From Tissierellia bacterium (GTDB lineage: Bacteria > Bacillota > Clostridia > Tissierellales > Peptoniphilaceae): DNA of 64,000 nt. Shown piece by piece: positions 16,034 to 24,820 of the stretch (the stretch's first letter is position 1; each line of letters begins with the position of its first letter). The stretch is from positions 42,946-106,945 of the forward strand of contig JAUNLJ010000001.1 in assembly GCA_030532305.1 (NCBI GenBank). Direction: 5' to 3'. The notes beneath the pieces are model-generated. The model did no database searches and was not told the origin of the DNA. It saw only the letters and a list, made by a program, of their open reading frames with translations. A program made the translations under genes and the position numbers.

Positions 16034-18916
16034 TTGAAGGAAAACTATCTTTTAGTAAAGGAAAAATGGATAGAAGAACTAAAGGCCCGGGGGCTTTTTT
16101 TAAAGCATAAAAAAACCGGGGCCCAGGTCCTTCTTCTGGACAATAAGAACGAAAACAAGACCTTTGCCATTGGCTTTAGGACCCCGCCTGAGGACTCCAC
16201 TGGGGTGGCCCATATTGTGGAGCACTCGGTCCTGTCTGGGTCCAGGAAGTACCGGACCAAGGAACCCTTTATGGACATGATCCAGTCTTCCATGCAGACC
16301 TTTTTAAATGCCATGACCTACCCGGACAAGACCCTCTACCCCATCTCCTCTCGAAACACCAAGGACTTTCTCCAGCTCATGGACGTCTACCTAGACGCCG
16401 TCTTCTATCCCAGGATGTATGAGCTAAAGGAGGTCTTCCTCCAGGAAGGCCACCACCAGGAAATCCATGAGGGGGTTCTTAGCTACAATGGGGTGGTCTA
16501 TAACGAAATGAAGGGGGTCTACGGGGACCCCATAAACCAGGTCTCTGCTGCCCTGGGCAATTTTCTCCACCCCAAGGGAACCTATAGCCACGACTCGGGA
16601 GGAGACCCCAGGGTCATCCCTTCCTTGACCTATGAGGCCTTTTTAGACTTCCACCGCCGCTACTACCACCCCTCTAACGCCTATATCTTTTTGGCCGGAG
16701 ACCTGGACTTTGACCAGGTCCTAGACCAGATTGACCGGGACTACCTGTCCCACTTTGACTACCAGGCTCCTAAATCTGACATTGTGGGCCACCCTCCCTT
16801 TAAAGAGCCCCAATCCCGGGAGGCCACCTATTCTATCTCCCAGGAAGAATACCGGGAAGACAAGGCCTTTTTTGCCCTGGCCTGGGACTTTGGCCCCCTA
16901 GAAAGTCTCAAGGACCAAATGCTTAGGGCCTTCCTAGCTGACCTCCTGGTCCAAAGTGAAGGGGCCCCCCTAAAGACCCGGCTCTTGGAGGCCGGCATCG
17001 GGGAGGACGTCTATGTGGAACTATCCACCAGCAACCGGCTGGACTTTACCCTCTATGTCCACCATGCCCACCCAAAGACCTACCCAGACTTTTTACGGAT
17101 TGTAAAAGAGACCCTAGAAGACCTGGTTAAAGAGGGCATCGACAAGGAAGAATTGGCAGCGGTCTTGAACAAATTTGAATTTAGTATCCGCCAAGGCGGA
17201 GACGCCCACAAGGACCTCCTTGCCTATATCCAGTCCCTGGGCCTCTGGCTCTATGGCCAGGACCCCCTAGAGGGCCTAGAAATGGCCCCCATCCTAGAGG
17301 ATATGCGGTCTGCCGCCCAGGGCCGGGCCTATGAGGACCTGATCCAGGGCTGGTTCTTGGACACGCCCCACCGGGTCCAGGCCCTTATCACCCCCCAGGT
17401 GGGCAAGGGGGCCAAAGAAGACCAGGCCCTGGCAAAGAAGCTAGCCGGGGACCTAGAGGCCATGAAGGAAGAAGAGGTCCAGGCCATAAGGGACCAGCAA
17501 GAGGCCCTCTTTGGCTTCCAGCTTAGGGAGGACACCCCAGAGGCCAAGGCCACCATCCCCCGCTTAGACCTGACGGATGTGGAAAAAGCCATTGCCCCCA
17601 CCCCCCGGGAAGAGGGGGATATTGAAGGGATCCCCACTGTCTTTTCGGACCAGCCCACCAACGGGATCCACTATCTAAGACTGGCCTTTGATATTAGCCA
17701 CCTAGACAAGGAAGAGCTCTTCTACGCCTCCCTCCTGTCTGCCCTCCTAGGCCGCCTGGCCACAGGAGACAAGTCCTATGCCCAGGTCAACAAGGACATC
17801 TTCCTAAATACAGGGGGCATCCAATTTTCCACCCCCGTCTATAGCCACCGGATTGTCCCCAACTACACCCCCTATATGCTGGTCTCCATGGCTACCCTGG
17901 AAAATAAGATGGAAGACGGCCTAAGGGTCCTAGAGGAAATTATGACCCAGACCCGGTTTGACCAGGCCAAGAGAAACCAGGAGGCCCTCCTGTCTACCAA
18001 GACCGACTTTGAAGCCTCCATCCTGTCCTCTGGCCACAGCCTCATGGCCGACCGGCTAGTCTCCTACTTCCATGAGGCGGCTGCCCTAGACCAGTGGATG
18101 AATAATCTCGACTTCTACTTTAACCTGGCCCAGGTCTTAGGAACCTTTAACAATGACCTCCTAGAAGAAAAACTAAGGGCCGTCTATGACAAGGTCTTCC
18201 TAAGAAACAAGCTGACCATCCACCTGGTCTCTAGTTCCCAGGACTTTGATGGCCTGGCCCATAGCCTGGTCCCCTTCCTAAGGGGCCTCAAGGAGGCCGA
18301 CCTGGCCCCAGTCCCCTTCCCCTTTAGCCTCCAGGCTAAAAACGAGGGCTTTAGCTCCTCTTCCTCTGTCCAATATGTGTCCCAGGGCTTTGATCTAGGG
18401 GCCTTTGGCCAAGAGTTTACAGGAGACCTTCGGGTCCTAGCCAGTATCCTGTCTTCCTCCTACCTCCACAACCAGATCCGGGCCAAGGGAGGGGCCTATG
18501 GGGCCGGTGTTCGAATCAGCCGGACAGGGGCCCTGGCCACCTATTCCTACCGGGACCCCAAGCTCAAAGAGACCCTAGGGGTTTACCGGGGCATGGGCGA
18601 CTTTATCCGCCAGCTGGACCTAGATCAACGGGCCCTTAGCGACTTTATCATTGGAACCATGAATTCCTTTGACCCCCACCTGTCCCCCCTAGGCAAGGCC
18701 AAGCTAGACTTTAGCAACTATCTAAATGGCATTGACCTGGCCTATAGGGAAGAGCTAAAAGACCAGGCCCTTTCTACTAGCCTGGCCCAGCTCAAGGACC
18801 GGGCCGACCTCCTAGACCAACTCATGGAAAAAGACTTCCATGTGGTCATGGGAAATGAAGACCTCATTAAAAAGAATAAGGACCTCTTTAAGACCATCCG
18901 GCCTATCTTTAGATAG
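16034..18916 (+). CDS. M16C-type zinc peptidase (presequence-protease-like)
   Basis: A 960-residue, two-lobed inverzincin. The inverted zinc motif is His-Ile-Val-Glu-His at residues 60-64 (His60, Glu63, His64), and the third ligand Glu is in the downstream Asn-Glu-Met-Lys-Gly-Val-Tyr block near residue 155. Length and an Arg/Tyr-containing C-terminal block (Gly-Gly-Ala-Tyr-Gly-Ala near residue 820) fit the M16C peptidases such as PreP and bacterial HypA-like proteins, which degrade peptides inside a closed chamber. No signal peptide is seen, so it is cytosolic. It starts with TTG, backed by AGGAGG 7 nt upstream. Tandem TATAAT boxes lie at 15942-15975 upstream. Confidence 0.92.
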   Translation: MKENYLLVKEKWIEELKARGLFLKHKKTGAQVLLLDNKNENKTFAIGFRTPPEDSTGVAHIVEHSVLSGSRKYRTKEPFMDMIQSSMQTFLNAMTYPDKTLYPISSRNTKDFLQLMDVYLDAVFYPRMYELKEVFLQEGHHQEIHEGVLSYNGVVYNEMKGVYGDPINQVSAALGNFLHPKGTYSHDSGGDPRVIPSLTYEAFLDFHRRYYHPSNAYIFLAGDLDFDQVLDQIDRDYLSHFDYQAPKSDIVGHPPFKEPQSREATYSISQEEYREDKAFFALAWDFGPLESLKDQMLRAFLADLLVQSEGAPLKTRLLEAGIGEDVYVELSTSNRLDFTLYVHHAHPKTYPDFLRIVKETLEDLVKEGIDKEELAAVLNKFEFSIRQGGDAHKDLLAYIQSLGLWLYGQDPLEGLEMAPILEDMRSAAQGRAYEDLIQGWFLDTPHRVQALITPQVGKGAKEDQALAKKLAGDLEAMKEEEVQAIRDQQEALFGFQLREDTPEAKATIPRLDLTDVEKAIAPTPREEGDIEGIPTVFSDQPTNGIHYLRLAFDISHLDKEELFYASLLSALLGRLATGDKSYAQVNKDIFLNTGGIQFSTPVYSHRIVPNYTPYMLVSMATLENKMEDGLRVLEEIMTQTRFDQAKRNQEALLSTKTDFEASILSSGHSLMADRLVSYFHEAAALDQWMNNLDFYFNLAQVLGTFNNDLLEEKLRAVYDKVFLRNKLTIHLVSSSQDFDGLAHSLVPFLRGLKEADLAPVPFPFSLQAKNEGFSSSSSVQYVSQGFDLGAFGQEFTGDLRVLASILSSSYLHNQIRAKGGAYGAGVRISRTGALATYSYRDPKLKETLGVYRGMGDFIRQLDLDQRALSDFIIGTMNSFDPHLSPLGKAKLDFSNYLNGIDLAYREELKDQALSTSLAQLKDRADLLDQLMEKDFHVVMGNEDLIKKNKDLFKTIRPIFR

Positions 18917-18933
18917 GGCCTGGTCAGGTCCTC

Positions 18934-18983
18934 AAAAAAAGAACCTAGCCCTGTGGCGTGCACAGGCTAGGTTCTTTTTCTTT
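18934..18983. terminator. Bidirectional terminator between convergent genes
   Basis: GAACCTAGCC and its complement form a long stem flanked by A runs on the left and T runs on the right, so it can end both the M16 peptidase (+) and the DUF4342-like (-) transcripts. Confidence 0.88.
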
Positions 18984-18985
18984 AC

Positions 18986-19471
18986 TTAAGCTTGGGGATC
19001 TTGGTCTTGGTCAGAATCTTTCTTGGCCCGGTGTTTTAGGTAGTCTTTGACATCAATTCTTTGTCCGTCCTTAAGATAGACATAGAAATTACATTTAGCA
19101 ATAAGGCCCACCCCTAGACCGATTAAAACCAAGTGGGGGGCAAAAACGGTTCCTAGGGTCCCTAGGGTCAGGGACATATTGACAATTTCCTTGCCCTTGT
19201 CATCTTGGACTTCTAGACGGGTGGCATTGCCTGTGGCCACAATTTCCTTGATTCCTTCAGAAATTTCTTGGGCTAGCTTGTTGAGCTTGTCCCCCAGGTC
19301 CTTGTCTTCCTTGCCAGTGGCTGAAGCCTGGGCTTGGGTTCCGTGCTCTTCCATGATCTTTTCAATGGCCTTGTCCACATCCCCATCACAGGATAGGAGG
19401 GCTTCTCTAACAAGTTCATAGCTGGCTCCAGTTACTGAAATGACATAGTCAATTTTTTCCATAGTTATCAT
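18986..19471 (-). CDS. UBA-like / DUF4342 domain protein
   Basis: A 161-residue protein. Residues 4-45 look like a UBA/TS-N helical bundle (Gly-Ala-Ser-Tyr-Glu-Leu-Val-Arg-Glu-Ala-Leu-Leu, then Asp-Gly-Asp-Val-Asp-Lys-Ala-Ile), and residues about 60-145 match the DUF4342 pattern with a glycine-rich, hydrophobic stretch (about 105-127) that may insert in or lie on a membrane. The tail is highly charged. The function of the family is not known. AAGGAG is 9 nt before the ATG at 19471. It stands alone between the sda-lrg operon and the M16 gene. Confidence 0.75.
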   Translation of the reverse strand: MITMEKIDYVISVTGASYELVREALLSCDGDVDKAIEKIMEEHGTQAQASATGKEDKDLGDKLNKLAQEISEGIKEIVATGNATRLEVQDDKGKEIVNMSLTLGTLGTVFAPHLVLIGLGVGLIAKCNFYVYLKDGQRIDVKDYLKHRAKKDSDQDQDPQA

Positions 19472-19622
19472 AATTTTTATCTCCTTTTCCTATAAACCAT
19501 AGTTTATTATCCTTAACTTAAGTCTATTTTACCCTAGGCCAGGCCCCTTGAAAAGGCAGCTTGACCTTTCTTAACCATTCTTTACTAATTGTTAGAATTT
19601 GGCCTGTTTTGTTAGACTTTTC

Positions 19623-20303
19623 TTAAAGGAATCTTACGAAAAAGGGTAGGACAAGGACCACAACAAGGCCTGCCAAGGCCAGGGCCAGGCCGGAAACAGC
19701 CCCAGAAATTTCTGAGGTCTCCCCGGCCTTGGAGGTCCCAAAGGCATGGGCACTGGTCCCGTAGGCGGCCCCCATGGCAGAGAGGTCCTTCATCTGGCCC
19801 AGCCTAATCAGGTAGGGGCCCAGTAAAACCCCCGCCAGCCCCCTTATGCTCACCATCATGGCGGCCAGGGTGGGATCCCCGCCAAACTCTGCCACCGCTG
19901 GCATGGCTATGGCCATGGTGGCAGACTGGGGAAGGATAGAAAGGATGATATTTTTGTCCAGGCCAAGGAGCCGGCCAAAGACAAGTATAGAAACCATGGA
20001 GACAATAATCCCCACCACAATCCCACCCCCTATGGGGATCAGCTGGTCCCTTAAATCCTCTAGGTTCTTATAAAAGGGGACCACCAGGGCCACGGTGGCT
20101 GGGGCCACCAAAAAGGAGATATACTGACCTCCCAGGGCATAGTGGTCATAGGGGATCTTAAAAAAGTATAGGGAGAGGATAATAAGAATCCCACTAATAA
20201 TAAGGGGGTTGGCCAAGGGCGAAGAGACCCGTTTTTTTACCTGGCTGCCCAAAAGGAAGGTAAAAAGGGTTAAGACTAAACCAAAATAGGGGTTATTGGT
20301 CAT
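19623..20303 (-). CDS. lrgB: LrgB/CidB-type membrane protein (pyruvate-transporter family)
   Basis: A 226-residue integral membrane protein with about six to seven hydrophobic segments and the LrgB blocks Pro-Gln-Ser-Ala-Thr-Met-Ala-Ile-Ala-Met-Pro and Gly-Thr-Ser-Ala-His-Ala-Phe-Gly-Thr. LrgB works with the small LrgA. The pair was first described as murein-hydrolase modulators, and homologues (PftAB of Bacillus subtilis, LrgAB of Streptococcus mutans) move pyruvate. It overlaps lrgA by 11 bp and is the last gene of the sdaAB-sdaAA-lrgA-lrgB unit, where pyruvate is the enzyme product. Pyruvate transport is therefore the more likely role here (inference). Confidence 0.9.
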   Translation of the reverse strand: MTNNPYFGLVLTLFTFLLGSQVKKRVSSPLANPLIISGILIILSLYFFKIPYDHYALGGQYISFLVAPATVALVVPFYKNLEDLRDQLIPIGGGIVVGIIVSMVSILVFGRLLGLDKNIILSILPQSATMAIAMPAVAEFGGDPTLAAMMVSIRGLAGVLLGPYLIRLGQMKDLSAMGAAYGTSAHAFGTSKAGETSEISGAVSGLALALAGLVVVLVLPFFVRFL

Positions 20304-20649
20304 GGCTGAACCTCCCTTGCAAAAAGGCCACGGTCTTGCCTGTGGCTATAAAGGTCAGGACCAGGGAAATAAGAGAGCTGGCTAAAATCTTCCCAAAGTC
20401 ACCAGCCACCTGGGGGTAGACATTGACCAGGTTGACCAGGGCAGGGATAAAAAACAGGGCCAAAAAGCCCACCAAGGTCTCTGCCACATGGTCTACCTGG
20501 TGGACCTTAAGCCAGCCCAGTTTAAGGACTAGAAAAAAGATGACCATCCCATAAACGGTCTCTGGAATGGGAAGTCCCAAAAGATTTTTAAGCCCAGTGC
20601 CAGCCAGTAGGCAGGCTAAAAGAACAAAGATCTGAAATATCGCCTTCAT
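20293..20649 (-). CDS. lrgA: LrgA/CidA-type holin-like membrane protein
   Basis: A 118-residue protein with four hydrophobic segments and the CidA/LrgA blocks Leu-Gly-Leu-Pro-Ile-Pro-Glu (about 25-31) and Phe-Ile-Pro-Ala-Leu-Val-Asn (about 70-76). It is the small partner of LrgB. It starts 9 bp after the sdaAA stop with a GGAGG-type ribosome site and overlaps lrgB by 11 bp, so both are likely made together with the serine dehydratase subunits. Classic lrgAB operons are controlled by LytSR; no such two-component genes are visible here. Confidence 0.9.
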   Translation of the reverse strand: MKAIFQIFVLLACLLAGTGLKNLLGLPIPETVYGMVIFFLVLKLGWLKVHQVDHVAETLVGFLALFFIPALVNLVNVYPQVAGDFGKILASSLISLVLTFIATGKTVAFLQGRFSHDQ

Positions 20650-20658
20650 ACTTCCTCC

Positions 20659-21531
20659 TTAAGAAAAAAACTTCCGGGTTAAGGCCTGGCCGGTCCGGGT
20701 GCCAGCCAGACCCCCTTCCCCAGTTTCCCGAAGACAGGTGGGCATGGCCTGGCCCACCTCTCCCATGGCCTGGCAGACTTCTTCAAAGGGAATGGGAGAG
20801 GTAACCCCGGCCAGGGCCAGGTCTGCTGAAATCATGGCATTGGTTACCCCAGAGGCGTTCCTTACACTACAGGGAAATTGGACCAGGCCCCCTAGGGGGT
20901 CACAGACTAGGCCTAAAACATTGACCAGGGCCAGGGAGGCCCCCTGGAAGACCTGGTCTACCCTGCCTCCAAATAGCTGGACCAGGGCGCCAGCAGCCAT
21001 GGCAGCTGCGGACCCACACTCGGCCTGGCAGCCCCCTTGGGCCCCAGAAAAACAGGCATAGCCCCCTATAAACTGGGCCACACCCACCCCAGCTAGGATC
21101 CCGTGAATAAGGTCCTCCCGCTCTAGGTCTAGCCTTTCCTTGGCCAGGGCCAGGGCTGCTGGCAGGATGCCGGCCGCCCCGGCTGTGGGCGCCGCCACAA
21201 TCTGCCCCATCTCCGCATTGGTTTCCGAAGTGGATAGGGCCCGGGCCATGGCCCGTAAAAGAGCTGGACTTGTAATGGGATTTTTAGCCTCCTGGGCATA
21301 GGTCCAGGTCTTCTTGGCAAAATCGTTGACCAGGTCCTGGGCAATGGCCGACCCCTTTTCTAGGGTGGCCTGGCTGGAGGCCTCCATAACGTCTAGCATC
21401 CGGTCTAGTTCTTTTAGGACCTCCTCCCGGCTGGCCTGGTCTCTGGCCAGCTCCCTTTCTAGGATATAGTCTGACAGGCGGATTTTATTTTTTTCACAAT
21501 AGTCTATGACTTCCTGGGCCTTATGAAACAT
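20659..21531 (-). CDS. sdaAA: L-serine dehydratase, iron-sulfur-dependent, alpha subunit
   Basis: Together with SdaAB converts L-serine to pyruvate and ammonia without PLP. The 290-residue protein has the four cysteines used for the [4Fe-4S] cluster region: the Cys-Phe-Ser-Gly-Ala-Gln-Gly-Gly-Cys-Gln-Ala-Glu-Cys-Gly block near 160-172 and the Cys-Asp-Pro-Leu-Gly-Gly-Leu-Val-Gln-x-Pro-Cys block near 208-219. It overlaps sdaAB by 11 bp. The two-subunit layout is that of Bacillota and anaerobes. The enzyme is oxygen sensitive, in line with an anaerobic host. Confidence 0.95.
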   Translation of the reverse strand: MFHKAQEVIDYCEKNKIRLSDYILERELARDQASREEVLKELDRMLDVMEASSQATLEKGSAIAQDLVNDFAKKTWTYAQEAKNPITSPALLRAMARALSTSETNAEMGQIVAAPTAGAAGILPAALALAKERLDLEREDLIHGILAGVGVAQFIGGYACFSGAQGGCQAECGSAAAMAAGALVQLFGGRVDQVFQGASLALVNVLGLVCDPLGGLVQFPCSVRNASGVTNAMISADLALAGVTSPIPFEEVCQAMGEVGQAMPTCLRETGEGGLAGTRTGQALTRKFFS

Positions 21532-22213
21532 GGTCTTCCTCCTTTACCAGGTCAATATATTTTGTAAAGATAAATTCGTCATTGGAAAAGATCCGGTCCA
21601 GGGCCTCCTGGTCCACCCTCTCGGTGGTCTCCACCAAAAGGGTCACCAAATTTTCTTCCTTGTGGGTAATAATGGACTCAATATTATAGGACCGGGTCAT
21701 AAGCTGGGAGGACACAAAGGCAATAATCCCAGGCTGGTCATAATACTGGACAATAAGGGCAGGAAATTCATTTTTAAATTCCACCTGGATATTGTTAATG
21801 GCAATAATCACAATATTCCCCCCACCAATGGAGGACCCCATAACCGAAAGCCTTTCCCCATCCTTAAAATAAAAGACAATCTCCACAGAATTAGGGTGGA
21901 CCTCCCCCAGGTCGGCCTTCTCAAAGGACCAGCTGATCCCCCTCTTTTTGGAAATCTCAAAGGCATGGAGGAGGTCCGGGTCAGAGGGGCCCAGGCCGTT
22001 GATCCCCCCCACCAGGGCCATGTCCGTCCCGTGACCCCGGTAGGTGGAGGCAAAGGACCCATGGAGGCGGAAGAGGACCCGGTCAAAGGCCTTGCCCTCG
22101 GTAATATTTAAGGCGGCCCCGGCAATTCGACAGGCCCCAGCCGTATGGGAGGAGGAGGGCCCCACCATAATGGGACCCACAATATCAAACACATTATATT
22201 TATTCAAAGTCAT
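21521..22213 (-). CDS. sdaAB: L-serine dehydratase, iron-sulfur-dependent, beta subunit
   Basis: The 230-residue beta subunit carries the Gly-Pro-Ser-Ser-Ser-His-Thr-Ala-Gly-Ala active-site block (18-27) and, from about residue 145, an ACT domain that in this family helps bind substrate or a regulator. It is the first gene of the operon: a TTGGCA/TATAAT promoter stands about 45 bp upstream, and GGAG precedes the ATG. Serine breakdown yields pyruvate and free ammonia, both important in amino-acid-fermenting anaerobes. It is divergent from pyrC, sharing a 140-bp spacer. Confidence 0.95.
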   Translation of the reverse strand: MTLNKYNVFDIVGPIMVGPSSSHTAGACRIAGAALNITEGKAFDRVLFRLHGSFASTYRGHGTDMALVGGINGLGPSDPDLLHAFEISKKRGISWSFEKADLGEVHPNSVEIVFYFKDGERLSVMGSSIGGGNIVIIAINNIQVEFKNEFPALIVQYYDQPGIIAFVSSQLMTRSYNIESIITHKEENLVTLLVETTERVDQEALDRIFSNDEFIFTKYIDLVKEEDHVS

Positions 22214-22257
22214 GCTCCTTCTTATCTATCTTATCTCTAAGACCAACTATCTCTTAA

Positions 22258-22286
22258 ATTATAATCTAATCTCCCCCAATTGCCAA
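22258..22286 (-). promoter_or_regulatory. Promoter of the sdaAB-sdaAA-lrgA-lrgB operon
   Basis: Minus-strand TTGGCA (22286-22281) and TATAAT (22263-22258) with a 17-bp spacer. The start of sdaAB is 45 bp downstream of the -10 box. Confidence 0.78.
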
Positions 22287-22353
22287 AGGCTCTTTATAAA
22301 AAAAGTCAGGTATGGGATAATAAAATAAGATATAAAAAAAAGGAGGAAGTCCT

Positions 22354-23631
22354 ATGGATTTACTAATACAGGGCGTGGATATTTTTGATCCTGTCGCCGA
22401 CCGTCTCTTAAAAAAGCAAGATATTAAGATCCTAGATGGGATCATTAGGGAAGTGGGAGAAGACCTCCAGGAGGAGGGCCTCCCCACCTGCCAGGCCCCT
22501 GGCTCTTACGTCTTTCCAGGCCTGGTGGATGTCCATGTCCACTTTAGGGACCCGGGCCAAACCCACAAGGAAGACCTAATGTCTGGGTCCCAGGCGGCCC
22601 TGGCCGGGGGCTTTAGCCAAGTCATCTGCATGGCCAACACGGCCCCTGCCATAGATAGCCCCCAAAGGGTGGAGGCCTTCTACAAAAAGGCCCAGGCCTC
22701 CCCCATCGACCTCCACACCGTGGCGGGCCTCACCAAAAACCTCAAGGGCCAAGAACTCACCGACCTGGAAGGCTTGGCCCAAGCCGGTGCCGTGGGCTTT
22801 TCCGATGATGGCTTTCCCCTGGCAGACCCCAGCCTTCTCTATGAGGCCATGGTCCGGGCCCGGGCCCTGGACCTCCCCATCAGCCTCCACGAGGAAGACC
22901 CGGCCTTTATTGGCAAGCCCGGCGTCAATGCTGGCCCCGTGGCCCAAGACCTAAACCACCCGGGGGCCTCCTCCCTGGCTGAAGAAGTCCTTATTGCCCG
23001 GGACGGGGCCATGGCCCTAGATACAGGCTGTAAGCTGGATATCCAGCACCTATCCACCCGTCTGGGGGCCCAGCTGGTTAAATTCTACCGGGACCAGGGG
23101 GCCCAAATAGTGGCTGAGGTGACCCCCCACCACTTTAGCCTGACCGAAGAAAGCCTTTTAGAATGGGGAAGCCTGGCCAAGGTCAACCCCCCCATCCGGA
23201 GGGAAGAAGACCGCCAGGCCCTGGTCCAGGGGCTAAAAGATGGGTCCCTGTCCCTTATTGCCTCTGACCACGCCCCCCACACCCTGGATGAAAAGGCCTA
23301 CCCCCTTACCCATGCCCCCTCTGGCATGGTGGGGCTAGAAACGGCCCTGGCTCTAGGCCACACCCTCCTGGTCCTGGGCGGCCACCTGTCCATGATGGAC
23401 CTGGTGAAAAAGATGTCCCTAAACCCAGCCCGCTTTTATAAGCTGGACCTACCCAGCCTAGAGCCTGGCCAAAGGGCCAACCTCTGCCTCTTTGACCCTA
23501 AAAAAACCTGGACCATTGGGCCCGAGACCTTTAAGGGCAAGAGTCAAAACTCCCCCTTTATGGGTTATAAGGTCACCGGCCAGGTCCAGGGGGTCTTTAC
23601 AAAGAACCACTGGCATGAAATCAACCTATAA
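22354..23631 (+). CDS. pyrC: Dihydroorotase
   Basis: Closes carbamoyl-aspartate to dihydroorotate, step three of UMP synthesis. The 425-residue protein is a type I (class I) amidohydrolase: the zinc motif is Val-His-Val-His-Phe-Arg-Asp-Pro-Gly (His61, His63), followed by Met-Ala-Asn-Thr-Ala-Pro and, near the C-terminus, Ser-Asp-His-Ala-Pro-His with the catalytic Asp. AGGAGG lies 7 nt before the ATG. It is monocistronic and divergent from sdaAB, apart from the other pyr genes. A shared bidirectional terminator follows. Confidence 0.95.
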   Translation: MDLLIQGVDIFDPVADRLLKKQDIKILDGIIREVGEDLQEEGLPTCQAPGSYVFPGLVDVHVHFRDPGQTHKEDLMSGSQAALAGGFSQVICMANTAPAIDSPQRVEAFYKKAQASPIDLHTVAGLTKNLKGQELTDLEGLAQAGAVGFSDDGFPLADPSLLYEAMVRARALDLPISLHEEDPAFIGKPGVNAGPVAQDLNHPGASSLAEEVLIARDGAMALDTGCKLDIQHLSTRLGAQLVKFYRDQGAQIVAEVTPHHFSLTEESLLEWGSLAKVNPPIRREEDRQALVQGLKDGSLSLIASDHAPHTLDEKAYPLTHAPSGMVGLETALALGHTLLVLGGHLSMMDLVKKMSLNPARFYKLDLPSLEPGQRANLCLFDPKKTWTIGPETFKGKSQNSPFMGYKVTGQVQGVFTKNHWHEINL

Positions 23632-23637
23632 GCCTAA

Positions 23638-23670
23638 AAAAAAGGTCCCGGAAGTTTCCGGGGCCCTTTT
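23638..23670. terminator. Bidirectional terminator between pyrC and the threonine aldolase gene
   Basis: GGTCCCGGAA/TTCCGGGGCC stem, with eight A on the left and a T-rich run on the right; works for pyrC (+) and the convergent minus gene. Confidence 0.85.
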
Positions 23671-23681
23671 CTTGCTCTTTC

Positions 23682-24707
23682 TTAAAAGGAAGCTAATCCT
23701 TTTAGGTCCTCTAGGAGGCCTTGGACCTCCTGGTCCTGGGTCCTGTAGGTGGTTACAAAACGGATGGCTGTGTCCTCTCCCACCTCTTCAATAATTTCAA
23801 ACCAGTTCTTTTTAGCCAGGTCTTCCAGGTCTTTTGTGGGGACCTTAATAAAAATCTGGTTGGACTGGGGGGTGGCGTAGAAGTCCACCCCTAAATCTTT
23901 TAGGCCATCAGATAGTTTTTTGGCCTGACGGTTGGCCTGGGTGGCAATCTCGTCATAAAGCCCATCCCTAAAGAGGACTTCAAACTGGGCCCCCAAGAGG
24001 AAGGACTTGGCCATAAGGGCCCCCTGCTGCTTGAGATAGTAGTTAAACTTGTCCCCTAGCTTGGGATCATTAAAGACCAGGGCATCCCCAAACATGGCCC
24101 CGTTTTTGGTCCCCCCTATGGAGAAAATGTCGCAGACCCGGGCCAGGTCCTTCCAGGTCATATCAGAATCCCAGCTGTAAAGGGCAGAGCCCAGCCGGGC
24201 CCCATCTATATAGAGGTAGACCCCGTGGTCCTGGCAAACGTCATAAATAGCCCTTAGCTCATCTAGCTGGTAGATGGTCCCCTTTTCTGTAGACTGGGAC
24301 ACATAGACCATGCCCGGGAGGACATTGTGGAAGTCCCCAAAGGAGGCCAGGCTCTTGTCCAGGTCCCCGGCCTTGATCTTGCCATCTACTTCCTCCAGGT
24401 TAATGACCCGGTGGCCCTTGGCCTGGATGGCCCCCACTTCATCGTTGACAATATGGCCACTGGCTGGAGAGAGAATGGCCTCGTGGGGTCTTAGGGGGAA
24501 GGTTAGGCCCAGCATATTGCAGGCAGTAGCTCCCGGCAAAAGATAGATAAGGCTATGGGAATCTAGGACCTCCTGGATCCTCTTTCTAGCCCCCTCTACC
24601 CAAGCATCATAGCCATAGCCTGGGGTCTTGTCTTCCTCTAGGGCCCTTAGGGCCTCCAGGACCCTGGGGTGGCAAAGGTCGTTATAGTCGTTTACAAAGG
24701 TATTCAT
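23682..24707 (-). CDS. ltaE: Low-specificity L-threonine aldolase-type PLP enzyme
   Basis: A 341-residue fold-type I PLP enzyme of the beta-eliminating lyase/threonine aldolase family. The Schiff-base lysine is Lys201 in Ile-Gly-Gly-Thr-Lys-Asn-Gly, preceded by Tyr-Ile-Asp-Gly-Ala-Arg (Asp168 holds the pyridine ring). It splits threonine or allo-threonine to glycine and acetaldehyde, and may also act on beta-hydroxy amino acids. It ends at the bidirectional terminator shared with pyrC and faces away from the next PLP gene. A separate promoter upstream is weak by eye. Confidence 0.88.
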   Translation of the reverse strand: MNTFVNDYNDLCHPRVLEALRALEEDKTPGYGYDAWVEGARKRIQEVLDSHSLIYLLPGATACNMLGLTFPLRPHEAILSPASGHIVNDEVGAIQAKGHRVINLEEVDGKIKAGDLDKSLASFGDFHNVLPGMVYVSQSTEKGTIYQLDELRAIYDVCQDHGVYLYIDGARLGSALYSWDSDMTWKDLARVCDIFSIGGTKNGAMFGDALVFNDPKLGDKFNYYLKQQGALMAKSFLLGAQFEVLFRDGLYDEIATQANRQAKKLSDGLKDLGVDFYATPQSNQIFIKVPTKDLEDLAKKNWFEIIEEVGEDTAIRFVTTYRTQDQEVQGLLEDLKGLASF

Positions 24708-24820
24708 TGACGCCTCCTCTTCTTAATAGAGATTGTTTTTCTTTTCCACTTATTATATCATAAGTTTAAAGAGACATTCACCTGTTTAGCCAAGTAGGAT
24801 AAAATAGAAAGGATGATTTT

